Shown in pieces: positions 23,751-36,351 of a stretch of 64,000 nt of DNA. The translations under genes were made by a program, and so were the position numbers. The DNA is from Epinephelus fuscoguttatus (taxonomy: Eukaryota > Chordata > Actinopteri > Perciformes > Serranidae). The stretch is taken from positions 21,111,707 through 21,175,706 of the forward strand of contig NC_064770.1 of NCBI RefSeq assembly GCF_011397635.1. Reading direction: 5' to 3'. The first letter of the stretch is position 1; each line of letters starts with the position of its first letter. The notes beneath the pieces were generated by a model. The model was given only the letters and a program-made list of their open reading frames with translations. It was not told where the DNA came from and made no database searches.

Positions 23751-24009
23751 AGGGACCAGTATGTAGCATACATAAATGCCACACACCACTGTATTTATAG
23801 TGTAAGCTACTTTACAATGTCTGTCCCTAGCTGGGCATTAAGATACAATAGACTCAGCAAAAAAAAAAAAAAAGACAGAAAAATTCAAGACACAAACTGC
23901 AGTACATAATAAGCACCATGGAACAGGAAAGACCAAATTATTAATGACTGCATAAGTATAGTTTGAGTTTAGAGTGACCCAAATCAGGATCCAAATGTTG
24001 GGTGTGAAG

Positions 24010-24200
24010 GCTACCGATGCTGGAAAAGGTATTCTGATTTTTTACTTAAGTAAAAGTAATACTACTGTGTAGAAATACTCTGTTACAAGTCTTGCATTCA
24101 AATCTTGCTTAAGTAAAAGAACAAAAACAAATAGCAAAAGTGAAAGCACTCATCATGCAAGAGTTGAAAATACAAATAACGTACAGAATGGAGACAGGTG
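24010..24200. repeat. Teleost interspersed repeat with 'acttaagtaaaagta' words, copy 1
   Basis: It contains 'tacttaagtaaaagtaat', 'agaaatactctgttacaagt' and 'cttgcattcaaat', wording known from a very common fish repeat. A related copy is at 34725-35010 (tacttgctcctttactcaa). Boundaries are approximate. Confidence 0.5.
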
Positions 24201-24772
24201 TTTACTGAAGTTTTAGAGAGATGAGATACTGCCTGACCCCAGAGATTCTCTAAAAATATACAAGATCAAGCTCTCAATGCTGGAGTAATAAATACACAAT
24301 GGTTGAAACTGTTTATGTCGATGGAAGATCTCTGTATTTAAAAGCAGAGCGTGTCATTTTGAGAAAACCTCCAGCTACTCTTAGTCAAGATGAAAAGTAC
24401 CTATTCAGAATCTTGAGAATCACAGCACTGAAACAGCTCACCAAAGGGTGGGAAAAACCAACCCCCCAGATTTCATAACATGGAAAAGTATGATTCAAAA
24501 AGTACAATTCATGGAGAGAGTGACTCACATTCAGGAATAGGGAGGATGTGTTTGAGAAAAGGTAGCTTATAAGATGGGAGACTGTAACTGTACTGTCACT
24601 GTATTTAATGTATCTATTTTTTTTATCATACTGTGAATGTATTGGTTGTAATTCTTTGCAATAAATTGTAAGGTAAAAGCAAATAAGCCAGATGAAAATG
24701 GGCTTGAAATATATAGCATAGAATAAGTAAATCTATGAAGTTACTTACTGATGGCTACACAACTATCATAAA

Positions 24773-25245
24773 AGAACCCTGTGTCCTCATATAAGGACAT
24801 CACATTTTGGGTTTAACTGACCTTATATTTCATTCTACTTAGCTCAGACCTGTTGTCCTTGTTCATAGACACCTAATGGCATCTAGTGGTAGCAAAACCA
24901 TTATACACTATTCATGTAAAAACAAGATGGCAGCCATCTCTGCCAAGTCAGCCTGTAGCAGATCCTGACACAAAAGTGGACAAGGTCCAAAACCTGATCA
25001 CATTTTATGTTTGAAACTTGTTTATTTATGATTAATAATGTTTTTAGTTTGATACGGAACACGTATGATACGAACAAATTTGACCAATTTTAGCAACAGT
25101 AACAAGCTAAGACACTTGTTTGAAGACGTTGAGGTTGGGACTTAATTATCTTTGACAATGTTCAGTTTTTGGTACTTATCAGGTCCTACTGATCCCAAAT
25201 AGCTAGGAGAAATTAAAAATGCACACCAAACAAAAGGTCTCAGGA
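24773..25245. repeat. Dispersed repeat, family E, copy 2
   Basis: It is closely similar to 10812-11325 along its length and in the same orientation. It lies in the spacer between ICAM-like 3 and CMC4, without the element that surrounds copy 1. Confidence 0.65.
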
Positions 25246-25444
25246 GGCTGTGAGAGCATTACAATACTTAAATGTTGCAGTTTCTCATCATGCCATTAGT
25301 CTTTTAGATTAAAAACTACCTTTAACAACTCATGTGTGTCATTTTCCACCAGCACAGGTAGTATAAGTGAAATGTCATCTGTCATCTGTTGTATATTAAC
25401 CTCGGACCGCCAGGGGTCGCTGCTGCTCTCTTTAAAGAGATGAT

Positions 25445-25475
25445 TTCATTGGCTGTCAATGCGTCACGTGATCAA
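25445..25475 (+). promoter_or_regulatory. Candidate CMC4 promoter: inverted CCAAT and TCACGTGA E-box
   Basis: An inverted CCAAT core (attggct, 25448-25454) is followed by a palindromic TCACGTGA (25464-25471) 170-190 bases before the CMC4 start codon. Such E-boxes bind USF/TFE-type factors and are frequent at housekeeping and mitochondrial-protein genes. The start site is not determined. The ATG exon opens at 25639 after 'ctgttccctctcag', so at least one non-coding leader exon lies upstream. Confidence 0.45.
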
Positions 25476-25640
25476 AACATTGCCCCGCAGTAGCAGAAGG
25501 AAGTGGAGTTAGCTTAGCGGCTAACGCTAACAGACGACCTTTCTACTGTTTGACAAAGGTGGACGTCAGTACTTTGTAATGCGGTGTTTGATATATACTT
25601 ACAACTACTATAAACTGTCCCTTTCTGTTCCCTCTCAGGC

Positions 25641-25928
25641 ATGCCGCAGAAAGACCCGTGTCAAAAACAAGCGTGTGCAATTCAGCACTGTTTACAAGGT
25701 AACATAACAGCTAGCTACATGGAAGCTAACACTCAGTTGAATGGCTATATCACGTTATCGTTTAGCTAACTCTTTCCTCCTCCTGCTGCAGCTAACAAAT
25801 ACGTGGAGACCATGTGTGAGGATGTGATAAGGGAGATGCGGCGCTGCTGTGAGATTCATGCTGCAAACTCCATCTGCTGCTCCGGCTTCAAGGACTCAAA
25901 CCCAACGGAGAGCAAATGTAACACGTAG
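25641..25928 (+). CDS. cmc4: CMC4, twin-CX9C mitochondrial protein
   Basis: The two coding exons are 25641-25698 and 25792-25928 (phase-1 intron), giving 64 aa against about 68 in human CMC4 (p8MTCP1). The protein begins MPQKDPCQKQACAIQHCLQ, nearly identical to the human N-terminus. Cys7-x9-Cys17 and Cys28-x9-Cys38 form the twin CX9C pairs of a helical hairpin; further Cys at 12, 39 and in SICCSG fit the family. Proteins of this class are imported into the mitochondrial intermembrane space by the MIA40 relay and fold by disulphide formation; the exact job of CMC4 is not well defined. It sits alone between ICAM-like 3 and CDC37 on the same strand. No MTCP1 oncogene-type frame, which shares its transcript unit in mammals, is visible next to it. 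Confidence 0.93.
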
Positions 25929-27710
25929 CTTACTGTGTGAAGCTTCGGACGCGAAATATAGTGGAAGGAAACATTGCATCAATGTTTTTGACTGTAACTT
26001 TGTATCTGTGCTGAGTTAAATTGCCTTTACTATCTGATTTTTTGGTCATACAATAGCAAATATTTTGACATGTCATTGCAGAAAAGCATCATGGGTACTG
26101 GAATATTAATATTATCACACCTGTGTTTGGCACGTCAAAATGTCACACCCCTCTGGCACAGTAAGGTTGAACATGCTGTCTTAAATTATTAAAGGAAATT
26201 ATTTTCTGTAGGTGGCTCTCCGTGTTATTGTGTCCACACCCAGTCATCTAGAATGAGGCACATGTTTGTGCATGTCAGCACTGAGCTACTGTCATATTGC
26301 AAGTCTGACCTGCTCAACGCCCTGCACACTAATAGTCTAGTAAACCCAGTTACGATTCATTTTGGGGGATCAGACCCACATTTAAAGATGATACACTTCT
26401 TCCCAGGACAGTGTGAATGTGCAGACTGTGCCTCACTGACACCTCTCTGACCATCCTGTTAAAATGTGTTGCTCATTTGTGCATAGATGACCACACATCA
26501 TTATGAGGAAGCTCAGCACATCTTAACCCATAGCAAAGATCTTACATTTTACGATAGTTGAAAAACACCTTAAATACTTACGCTGATTTGCACTACATGA
26601 TCTCCTTATTATAAATCAAATAAATGAGGCATTTTGTTAGAAAAGTTTTTTGATATTCCAGTATGTCTGCAGACATCAAATAAACAACTTAAAAGAAATT
26701 CAAGTGCCACCCCCATAACTCCAGCACCATGGATTGTTACATCATGTACAATAAATATTCATTGCATGAATGGCCAATCAGAATACACTCCACATAGTAT
26801 GAACAATCTTTTACTGCTGTACCCTGAAGCAGTTCAACTGCAAGTCCCTGGCAGATGAAGACAAAAGTTTTTTTTCTCATCCATAAATGGAAACTTCTCC
26901 ACATTATTAAGATTATTAAGCATCATCTAATACAGAAAACAAACATAAAAACTTGATGGTAGGGCAGGGACCGTGCATTATAGAGGAGGATACTTTGTGG
27001 CAGACCAAAAATGCTGTCTGAAGGAATTTGTATTCTCTTATCAGTCCTGCTAGGGCAGAATAAACATCACAATATTCACCAGAGTTATCAGGCAGACACA
27101 ATATAAAATACTTAGGTAAGGCTACGTCTGTGCATTATTGAGGGGGGACTTTTGCGGAGAAGGGATATTTTTTGTTGCAGGTTGAAAATGCAGTCTGAAA
27201 GAATTTGTGTCCCCCTAAGAAGAATCTTCTCCATATTCAGCTGGATTATTGGGTATGATCTGAAGTTCACAAAGAATAAAACAAGCCTACTTTATTGGTG
27301 GGCAGAGACTGTTCATTATACTATTATCAGTATGATGATGGTGATGATGATGATGATGATTATGTACATGCCCTTTAAGGAGAGGGGGTTAAGAATCATT
27401 TAGTACAATACCCAGAGGTAGACAGACCAAGACCACGTGGTAAATTGTCACATTATGATGAAAAAAGGTGCTTTACGAGGAAAAACCTTGGTTTTAAACA
27501 TTCTCAATTCAGTGCAATTAATTATATGGAATTGTTAACACTTACTGATGAATAAAAGCATTTATTTTGGTATGAGAGCCATGTTTTACGTTGCAAAACC
27601 TTGTAGATAAAACAGCAATACTTAATCAAATAATATACATTTAGCTATTCTGTGATTTAGGCCTGCTTAAGTGAAATCAAGGTGTAAAATATAAGTCCAA
27701 CTTCACTGTA
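25929..27710. other. Spacer between CMC4 and CDC37
   Basis: No supported gene. An ATTAAA near 26189 could end CMC4 transcripts. Three loosely similar blocks at about 26960, 27120 and 27300 share 'ctgtctgaaggaatttgt'- or 'tgcattat'-like words and may be an old local duplication. A short (GAT)n run lies at about 27333-27362. Confidence 0.45.
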
Positions 27711-27779
27711 TGTGTGCTCGCTCCCGCGGCCCCGCGCGCACACGACAGCGTCTTCCTACGTCCTGGAGGCGCAGTGACG

Positions 27780-27830
27780 CGCTGACGTCAAACGGAAATT
27801 TGCACCAGCAATTCTTTCTAGAAATTTGTG
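27780..27830 (+). promoter_or_regulatory. CDC37 promoter: CRE and heat-shock-element-like site
   Basis: A full palindromic TGACGTCA (27783-27790) is followed by two perfect heat-shock pentamers in inverted array, tTTCt and aGAAa (27815-27824). A third pentamer has one mismatch (tTTgt, 27825-27829). The region from 27715 is GC-rich (cccgcggccccgcgcgc). The ATG is at 28053. Use of these sites is inferred. Confidence 0.45.
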
Positions 27831-28052
27831 GCAGTTTCATGCTAGCCCGCGCTAGGTAGGTCTCCCTAAGTTTATCTTGGCAAAACACAGCCAGCAGCTG
27901 CTTGGAATATAAACACATATTTCTTACAACTGCTAAGTGTTTTGTTTTATCTGCTTTTTGACCAGAGATTCGGGTTAGCTCCGTTTAGCCCACGAACTTA
28001 GCCGAGTCATATCCGAAGCTAACGCCGTTTGCGTTAGGTTGTTCCTGGCATC

Positions 28053-31000
28053 ATGTCGAGGATAGACTACAGCGTGTGGGACCACATTGAGGTGTCAGAC
28101 GATGAAGATGACACCCACCCGAACATCGACACACCCAGCCTCTTCAGATGGAGACACCAGGTACAGATTTAAAGATGTTGTATTCACTGTAACAGGTTCA
28201 CATTACACTGTAACCGTTAGCTGGTAAGGTTAAATGCTTCCTGTGCTTACTATGATGCTGTATACAATAGAAAATGATTATACTGGAGTAACTGTTAGGT
28301 TGTAACTTGTTGTATAAACCCTAGATCTGAGAGATGAACCACCATCTCCTCAAAGAGAGCACTGACTCCTTGAATCTGTGGACTGATTTGTGACTGTTGA
28401 AAAATTTGTGTTTCAGGCACGTGTGGAGAGGATGGAGGAGTTTCAGAAGAAAGGTGAAGAACTAAACAAGTCACTCAACGAATGCCGGCGTAAGCTTGCA
28501 GAAACACAGAAGAAAATGCAAGAGCTGAACATCACTTCAACGGACGACGCCAAAGCAGAGCTGAGCAAAGTCCAGGCTGAGGAGAAGAAACTGAAAAAGG
28601 AGGAGCGGGACTGGGAGAAGAAGGTGGCCGAACATAGCCGGGAGGAGAAGAAGATGCCATGGAACGTGGACACGCTCAGCAAGGAGGGCTTCAGCAAGGT
28701 TAGACACATAGAGGGTGTTTTCAGATAGTTCACACACCTTATAAAACATAACTTAAAGCCAGTCTTTGAATCTGTATCACCAGCCACTATTTCAATACAA
28801 TGAGAGAGTGGTTTAGTAGATTGCTATAGTACAATAGTACAAGGCAAATCCATTGATAATAAACATAACACTGGTATTATTTTATTATTTTTATCGTCAG
28901 CCAGTTCCCCAAAGAGAACAGAACCAACAATCAGTGTATTCTGGTAACAGGTATCACCAATGTAGGCCCCATTTCTGTGAAGCTGAGCCACATATTTCTT
29001 GATTAAAATGAACATGGTCAGTTTACAACATTGCACTTACAATATCTGGAGAGTAGCTTTGTGTAGCTCAGGGTGGGAGGCAGTTTTATGTTGACCCTAC
29101 TGAGAAGAATATACTGTAGTGGTTGTGTTCATTGTGGTGAAGGAATATACCATCCAGTTCATATACCAGCAGTTTTTGGATGACAGTGGAGTTCTATAGT
29201 ACTGAGAAATATATGACTATATCAGACTTTGGCAACAAAGTCAACATTTGTTTGGGTACAACGAGTGTTGGTTTTGATCTAATGATTATCAAAGGTTCAT
29301 ACATGACGTCTCGTAAGGTATACATTCTCAATAGCAGAATAACAGTACATTAGGTGGGCACTGATCCCTCTCAGATGATTATATTAGTGTTTATATGCAT
29401 GGTCCATGCTACAAACAGTGTGATGGGCTGCAGTTCAAATTTCAATTTCCAGATAGGGCTGTGACAATCACTGCTTCACTGCAATGATGCTGCTGCGGTG
29501 ATTAGGTCATCACCATGATCACCGCTTGTTTTGTTTTGTTCTGTTTTTTTTTTTGTTTTGAGCCAGTATAATAATTGGGTCAACAGCCAAACCATGGTGA
29601 TACATTGCTTTTTTACTGCAATAAGAAAAATCCATATCGCCACAGCCCAAATTAGTGAAGCGTGCAAAGGCAGCTTGACGTCACCCAGTTTGGCATTTTG
29701 ACTGTCACTATCTTGGTTAATTGTTGCCAGAAGTGACCATATGTGGACAAGAGGGTTGAGATGTGGAAGGTATGCATTACTACGCCTCTATCCTGATTGA
29801 CAAGTCACTGTGGCAATGCCTGCTTTAGTGTGTATTTACTCTAAATGGGTCCATAATTTACCAAGTGAACATCATGTTGTATTGAAAAAAAACTTGAAAC
29901 TAGCAATTGACACCATTAACTCAGGAAAAGCTTACTGAGGTAATAAATCAAGTGAGAGGTAGGCTCATTTTCTCATAGACTTTAACACAGTTGGATCTCC
30001 TGCTGACCAAAGATGCAGGCTACATTCACATTTTTTATACAGTCTATATTCCAGTCTCTGTGTTATCCATTCATATATTTTTAAAACACTGTATGGGCTC
30101 CCGGTCTTGCTTCAGTTGTTGCCTCTGTGTCTGTGCCTGTGTCATGTACATATCTCTGACTCCTACTGCGATTTTCTCAAACACATGTGTTTACATCCTA
30201 GTTTTCAGTGATGATGTGACATTTTCTCTACAGATATCAGAGACACAGTCTGTAATGATGATTTTCTGCCTCTGTCTGTCCTCCACAGAGTATTGTTAAT
30301 GTCAAACCTGATTCTTCCGAAGAGACCGAAGAAGAGAAGGAGCGCAAGCATAAAACCTTTGTGGAGAAATATGAGAAGGAGATCAAACATTTTGGTAAGG
30401 ACTAGTGACATCTGTTCATCCGGGCATGTTACGGGATATTGGTTTTATATGAAAGTAGAGATGATACTTCATTGCTGTCTTTACTACAGGCATGTTGCGA
30501 CGTTGGGACGACAGCCAGAAGTACCTCTCTGACAACCCTCATCTAGTATGTGAAGAGACTGCCAACTACCTGGTCATCATGTGCATCGACCTTGAAGTAG
30601 AGGAGGTACAGAGCAGAATTTGTTTTTTAACATTTTGTTCTAAGAAAACTTTATTAAGTTTTATGGGCTGTAACTGTGGGATCCTCGTCACATGCTACAA
30701 GTTCCATACACAAAATATGTGCATTAATCTAAAAATGCTTCCTTTTTTTTTGTAGAAACATGCATTGATGGAGCAAGTGGCGCATCAGACCATCGTCATG
30801 CAGTTTATTCTAGAGCTGGCAAAAAGCCTCAAGGTGGACCCCCGCGGCTGCTTTCGTCAATTCTTTGCCAAGATTAAGGTGACTATGTTTGAATGTTAGA
30901 AAACCTAACGAAGTTAGTAAGTTTGTCTGCCCCCTAAGTGCGATTTCGTTTGGGCAGGAGCGAACACAGCAATTGGACAGAGACCTTCTTGAAGAGGTGG

Positions 31001-32526
31001 TCTCGGTCCGGTTCTAAACAAACTCTGGTGCGGTTCGTTCGTGAGTGTTCCGACCTCGATCTGAACTAGCTGCAGTCACATGACACATTGTTTGGGTTAA
31101 ACATGAGCATGTTACAGTTCTGGAGGAGGATTATTAATGTACACCTCCTCCTGCACTGCCTTAATATGCACATTCAGCACATCCAATGCACCGTAACATT
31201 GTTTCCCAGTTGGAGCCGCGCCTCGTTTTCAAACTGTATGGTTTGACTAAAATGAACAATGACAGCAATATAGTCCACGATGAGCAGCGCTAAAATCAAC
31301 CTACCTAGTTGTCCCTCCATTGTGACATTAGGAAGTGTCACATTTATCTTGCAAGTGTACTCTTCTTCAACGTTTTGTTCACTTCCTGGATTTTTCCCAT
31401 ATGGAAATTCTGACCAATCAAGAGCAGCTTTCTCACTCAGACATTTTATCTGGTCCACTTGTAAGTGCCCCTGTGAGAACACGAACCAACTCTAGGCAGT
31501 TAAGCAACTTTGTATCAGAATTAGTCCCTGATTCAGACCAAAGCAAGAGAACTCTAGGTCTGAAAGCACCCTTAGAACGATCGTCCAGAAACTAAATTTA
31601 GTCTGTAGTTCCTCTAGTCGAAACGCAGGTTAACAACTAAGTTACCACCAGGTTGTAAAGCAGAATTTTGTTGCTCTGTCAAGCCTGTTTCACCTCAAAA
31701 CATATCCAGCAGTGATGTCAAGGGGTACTGCAGTACACCTGTACATCACTGCAGCAAGGTGAGACGTTCAACCACTGGAGGTCAGCAAAAGCAAGATTTT
31801 CAAGGTGTGTCAAGTTACTCAAAAGATTCCTGTGTTGCAAACACCACAATAAATGCAAATAGTATTTGAAGATTTCAACTAAATGCTTCTTTGTATGGCC
31901 ATTAACACACTGAATAATGTGTTCTCTCACAGACAGCAGATCAGCAATACCAGGATGCTTTCAACGACGAGCTGGAGTCATTTAAGGAGCGGGTTCGGGG
32001 CAGAGCGAAGATCCGCATCGAGAAGGCCCTAAAGGAATATGAGGAAGAGGAGCGACAAAAGCGTTTGGGACCTGGGGGGCTAGATCCTGTTGAAGTGTAT
32101 GAGACACTGCCAGCTGTAAGTTCTTTAGTTTTCAAGAAACATTAGTGCTCCCCTTTTATCTTGATGTTAGTTTAAAGCGCCTTACAGAGTTTGTTCTCGA
32201 TTGCAGGAGATGCAGAAATGCTTTGATGATAAGGACATCCAAATGTTGCAAGATGTTATCAGCAAAATGGACCCAACGGTAGGTTTTGTATTTAAAGTTT
32301 ATAATGAAGTCTGCTGAAAATCTTATTTCAGTAATGTAAATGTCTAGGTGTGTTTTGTACCTCTGATTATTTTGTTTTGATTTAGGAGGCAAAGGCTCAC
32401 ATGAAGAGGTGCATAGACTCAGGGCTGTGGGTCCCCAACTCCAAGACAGACGATGGGGATGAAAAAGAGGAAGATGCTACCTATGAAGAGGTGAAACATG
32501 AGCCGGAAGAAACTAAGAAGGAATGA
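28053..32526 (+). CDS. cdc37: CDC37, HSP90 co-chaperone for kinases
   Basis: The eight exons are 28053-28160, 28417-28698, 30289-30394, 30490-30605, 30756-30878, 31933-32115, 32207-32278 and 32386-32526, giving 376 aa (human 378). The start [20 protein letters not shown] carries the CK2-phosphorylated Ser (residue 15 here, Ser13 in human) and is followed by the HPN motif. Residues about 30-125 form the charged coiled-coil kinase-binding region ending [15 protein letters not shown]. The HSP90-binding middle domain follows ([47 protein letters not shown]). The C-terminal helix ends [13 protein letters not shown] plus an acidic tail. CDC37 bridges client kinases to HSP90 in the cytosol; JAK-family kinases are known clients, and TYK2 is the next gene. 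All splice sites are canonical and no defect is seen. Confidence 0.97.
29455..29652. repeat. Small MITE with 'gggctgtg' inverted ends
   Basis: The left end 'agggctgtgac' and right end 'gccacagccc' are inverted. Near-inverted inner words 'cactgcaatgatg' and 'ttactgcaataag' support a foldback of about 200 bases. It lies in intron 2 of CDC37. Confidence 0.5.
30930..31575. repeat. hAT-like DNA transposon remnant in CDC37 intron 5
   Basis: Words such as 'cggtccggttctaaac', 'gtgcggttcgttcgtg' and the end 'aggtctgaaagcaccctta' match the style of non-autonomous hAT elements abundant in fish. The left boundary is uncertain and there is no transposase. Confidence 0.4.
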
Positions 32527-32661
32527 CCAACATTGATCACGTGATGTGTTGTTTCTGCAAATGTACTTAACCCACTGCATTGCGACTCCACTATGTGTAT
32601 GACTAGTTTGCCAATAATGGATCAAAGAGATAACGTTTGTAAAATACTTGGCTGAGATTTT

Positions 32662-33075
32662 AAGGAATACACCACCCACGGAAGTATCATTTGTGTATCA
32701 GTGACTCACTCCATGTTACCTTGAATTCGTGATGAACAATTTCGTCTCTCATATGCCTCTGGAGTGAACGAAGAATCCAAAAACTGAGAAAATTCTTGAT
32801 GAGTTGGAGTAAACGGGATTCCTTTAACAACAGCAAAACAATATCATATATACTGATCAACTGGATAAATGAGACTTGGATTAATCTTCACCAGTAAATG
32901 GATGTTTATACGGCCCCCTTTTACTTCAGTTTATTACAAATGCAGGTGGTTTTTGGATTCTTCGTTCACTGTTGAGTCGTGCCAAATAAACAAAGTTTTC
33001 TTCAGAATTCACTGAGACACAGCGTGAGTAACTGATACACAAATGGTCATTCTGCGGGTGACGTATTCCTCTAAG
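32662..33075. repeat. Foldback MITE, family A, copy 2, in CDC37 3' UTR
   Basis: The left arm (ggaatacaccaccca, atttgtgtatcagtgactcac, gaacgaagaatccaaaaac) pairs with the inverted right arm (gtttttggattcttcgttcac, gtgagtaactgatacacaaat, gggtgacgtattcc). It begins only about 135 bases after the CDC37 stop codon. An AATAAA at 32985-32990 lies inside it. Confidence 0.7.
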
Positions 33076-34724
33076 GGATTAGCGCTCACTTATCTGCACT
33101 ACATTGCGTCAGTAACTCCTGCTTGGAACAGAAACTGCTGCCCGTGTTTAGGTCTTTTATTCGTTTGGACTTCGGCTGTGTTCTGACATTTATTTGTATA
33201 CACCTGTCAAATTACATGGGAGTGTATGTGCACACATGCCTGCCTGCTTTGTTTGTGCTGTTGTATAGTTAAAAAACCTTCTATACATTTTCAGGTTGTG
33301 CATACAGTGAATTGAAAGGATGAATTTTTTTGTCATTTCCAAATGTAAGAGTTTTTGTTAGACTTTTAGGGCTTGAGCAACCGATGTATTCAGATGGTCA
33401 TTTCCCCCAAAGTGACATTTTCTACAAACTTGCTTAAGTAAAGGTTGAATTATACCCAACTCTTCAAAAAAACAGGTGTTGTGGTTGTGTCTATAAAGTC
33501 AAGGTGTGGGTGACATGCTTTTCAATTCATAGCTAGAGGTCAAAAGTGTGAGTCATGAGAGACTCACAAGAAAATAATCCATTTGCGAGCCCGGTAGCCG
33601 TGGTAACCACTGCTTTTTGATGAGGATGTACTGCATCTGTGCACAGGTTTCATAATGAACTGGCATTTACAAATGACATTGGCTCTACATAGTGATTTAG
33701 TGGCACTGTGGATCGACAGATGGATGTGCTGTGGTCTTCAGTACATCACAGTATACATTAGACATTAAGACAGCAACTAATCTTAAACAAACTTTCACTT
33801 TCAATGCTTTTATTTTGAAGGTCAGACTGCTTTTGCATTTTACAAATAAATACAAAATGAAACAGCACATAGAAAGGCATCATTTTACTATCACTTAATA
33901 AGACTGCTCGATGTTTATGTAGGAGCTATTGTTAGAAAAAAATAACCTGTTTCTCTGCTTTAGTGTGAGGTAATTGTGATAAAAATCTGAAGACACCTGG
34001 TTGTGTTACCAGGACTGCCTTACTTTGCAAACAAAGTGAATGATGAGAGACAGCTGAACCTCCTTGTTGTCTGACAAAAGACAAAACAAAACAAGATACC
34101 ATAAACATTTGACAAAAGGAAGACAAAGGTGGCTGCAGGTGTCCTGAAATAGCCACTGTGTGGAGGTGGGGGTGAGGCTTCTGACAGGCAGGTGCACTGT
34201 ACACATCAAACAACAAACGTTTATGGAAAAAAAGGCAAGTTGAAATGATAAAATCATGACACCTAGTGATGAATAGTGGACCCACAACATGACGGGAAAA
34301 TTGGATAAACCTGTCTACTATAGACTGATGTGTTTGTATTGACTTTGCTTATTTAATGGCTGATGAAAAATTATAATAGTAAGCATTGTAGACCTTTCCC
34401 AGCAGGCCTGTCACTGCAGGGTAAGCACAGGTGTAATGACATCATTAATTATGACCTCATGCCATTTAAGAGTCAATTATGGTTTTTATTACACCTGTGC
34501 CCTACAATACAACAAGATAGCGCCTGTACACCTTCACAGTCTAATACAGTTCGAAACTACAGCCCGAAATAAGAATGTGAGGCTAGTAATGTTTAATTTT
34601 TGTTGACACAGTGTTGGTTTAATCCTGAAATAGTAGTTTTAAGGAAATTGGGCTGGACAGAACAAAATCAGACACAACTATAGTATACATATCCATTGTA
34701 TGATATATGATGGATGATAAATAT

Positions 34725-35010
34725 TCGGTGGTGGAGGAAGTACTTGCTCCTTTACTCAAATAAAAATACTCACATGTAAAATACTGTATTACAAGTAGTC
34801 CTGGTTTCACAAGTATTATTAAGTTAAAAATAAAATTATCTATTTGCCCCCTATTAAAGTGTAAAGAGTAGTTGAATATATAACAATTTTATAAATGTAT
34901 CATATAATGTATGTGTTTTTATTGTAATATTAATCTACAGAACTGGTATTTAGCTGTCAAATAAATGGAGTGAGCTAAAAAGTAAAATACCTGACACAAA
35001 AATGTGCATA
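34725..35010. repeat. Teleost interspersed repeat with 'ggtggaggaagtact' start, copy 2
   Basis: It contains 'ggtggtggaggaagtacttg', 'aaaaatactcacatgtaaaa' and 'ctgtattacaagtagtcc', variants of the repeat also seen at 24010-24200. The ends are not precise. Confidence 0.5.
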
Positions 35011-35954
35011 AGTACAGCACAAAAATCATGTATTTATTAGTTACTTTCCATTGCTGTAAACATGTGAGTCAATACTTTGTGATGCCTTCTTGATGTTGGA
35101 TTTGAGTCAATATTTTTTGGACTGTACACACAGTTTAAAAAATGTAGGATACAGAGTGGAACTGTGGAATTTGCAGGTTGAGGCATGAGTAAAATATGAG
35201 AATAGGAGCTGCAGAAATCCACACCATTGAAACATGTTAGCACAGAGACAACTCCTCAAAAGGACTTTAGTTTAGTAAGTGAAAAAGTGCAGACTAAAAC
35301 CACCCTAGAGATGGTACAGGTATGTAATCTCATGTAATTTTTCACCTATTGCTTGGATTTAGTTCAACTTTGCACTAATGTCTGCTCTGATATCTGCCCT
35401 ACATGTCAGAGCAATATGAATATCAATGTATGTATAAAACTAGAGCCTTTGGGCTTTTAAATACAAAGATGTCACAGGCAGAAATTTCACACAGATGCCT
35501 CCTTAAAATAAAGTTACTTTTACCAAGGTAATATATGGTATGTTGGCACAGTTCAGACCATCACATCAATTAATATGCTTTGCACAAAACAATAAAACTT
35601 GTGCAATAAAACAAAATGTGTTAAGTAAGGAGTTAAATATATATTTTTCATGATAATATGTAACAAAGTATGCAAAAACAATACAATAATCTTGTCTCTT
35701 TTTACTTTTGGAAATATATCAAAAACAAAATTTCAACCCCAATAAACTCCATGGAACTCAAGATTTCAATATGTATCTCCTCTTACAACATTTAAACCAG
35801 ACACTCCAAGCTCCACTATAATAGATAGGCTACTGTTAACATTTTTTACTGATTTCAAACAAATTTAAAATTCTTTTGAGTCTTCAAGTTATTCTCATTC
35901 ACATAGTCTCCATTCATTCTCTAGGTAATTTTTAGCGTTGGGAAGGTTACAACA

Positions 35955-36345
35955 TTGTGTCCATCCATCCATTTTCATCTGCTTATCCAGGGCCTTATTG
36001 CAGGGGCAGGCCAACAAAGCATTTCAGATGTCCAGGTCCAGCATTTCCTGGGTGTTCCCAGGCCAAACGAAATATGTAATTGCTCCAGCATGTTCTCGGT
36101 CTGCTCCGGGGGCTACCTACCAGTGGGACGTGCCAGCGACACCTCCAACGGGAGGCACCCAGGAGGCATCGTAATCAGATGCCCGTACCACCACAACTAA
36201 CCCCTTTCAACGCGAAGGAGCAGCGGTTCTACTCCGAGCTCCGTCTGGATGTCCAAGCTCTTCACCACAGCGCCCGCATTACTGCAGACACTGCACTAAA
36301 CCGCCTTTCCATCTCACGCTCCATTCTACCCTCACTCATGGAGCA
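35955..36345 (-). repeat. LINE 3' fragment (reverse transcriptase C-terminus and tail)
   Basis: On the minus strand the fragment ends in an (ATGG)n tail, the complement of 'tccatccatccatttt' at the left edge. Before it are remnants resembling the LINE stretch that reads R-W-F-G-H-L-V-R-M-P and the GAGCGTGAGAT.. segment upstream. It is 5'-truncated, as is usual for LINEs. It resembles the Rex/CR1/RTE groups of fish, but the clade is not certain. Confidence 0.55.
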
Positions 36346-36351
36346 ACATTA

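Noticed and set aside
23509-23909. Very hydrophobic frames that could supply the missing membrane span of ICAM-like 3
   Set aside because: They are translations of the (TTTTA)n repeat, lying after the poly(A) signal.
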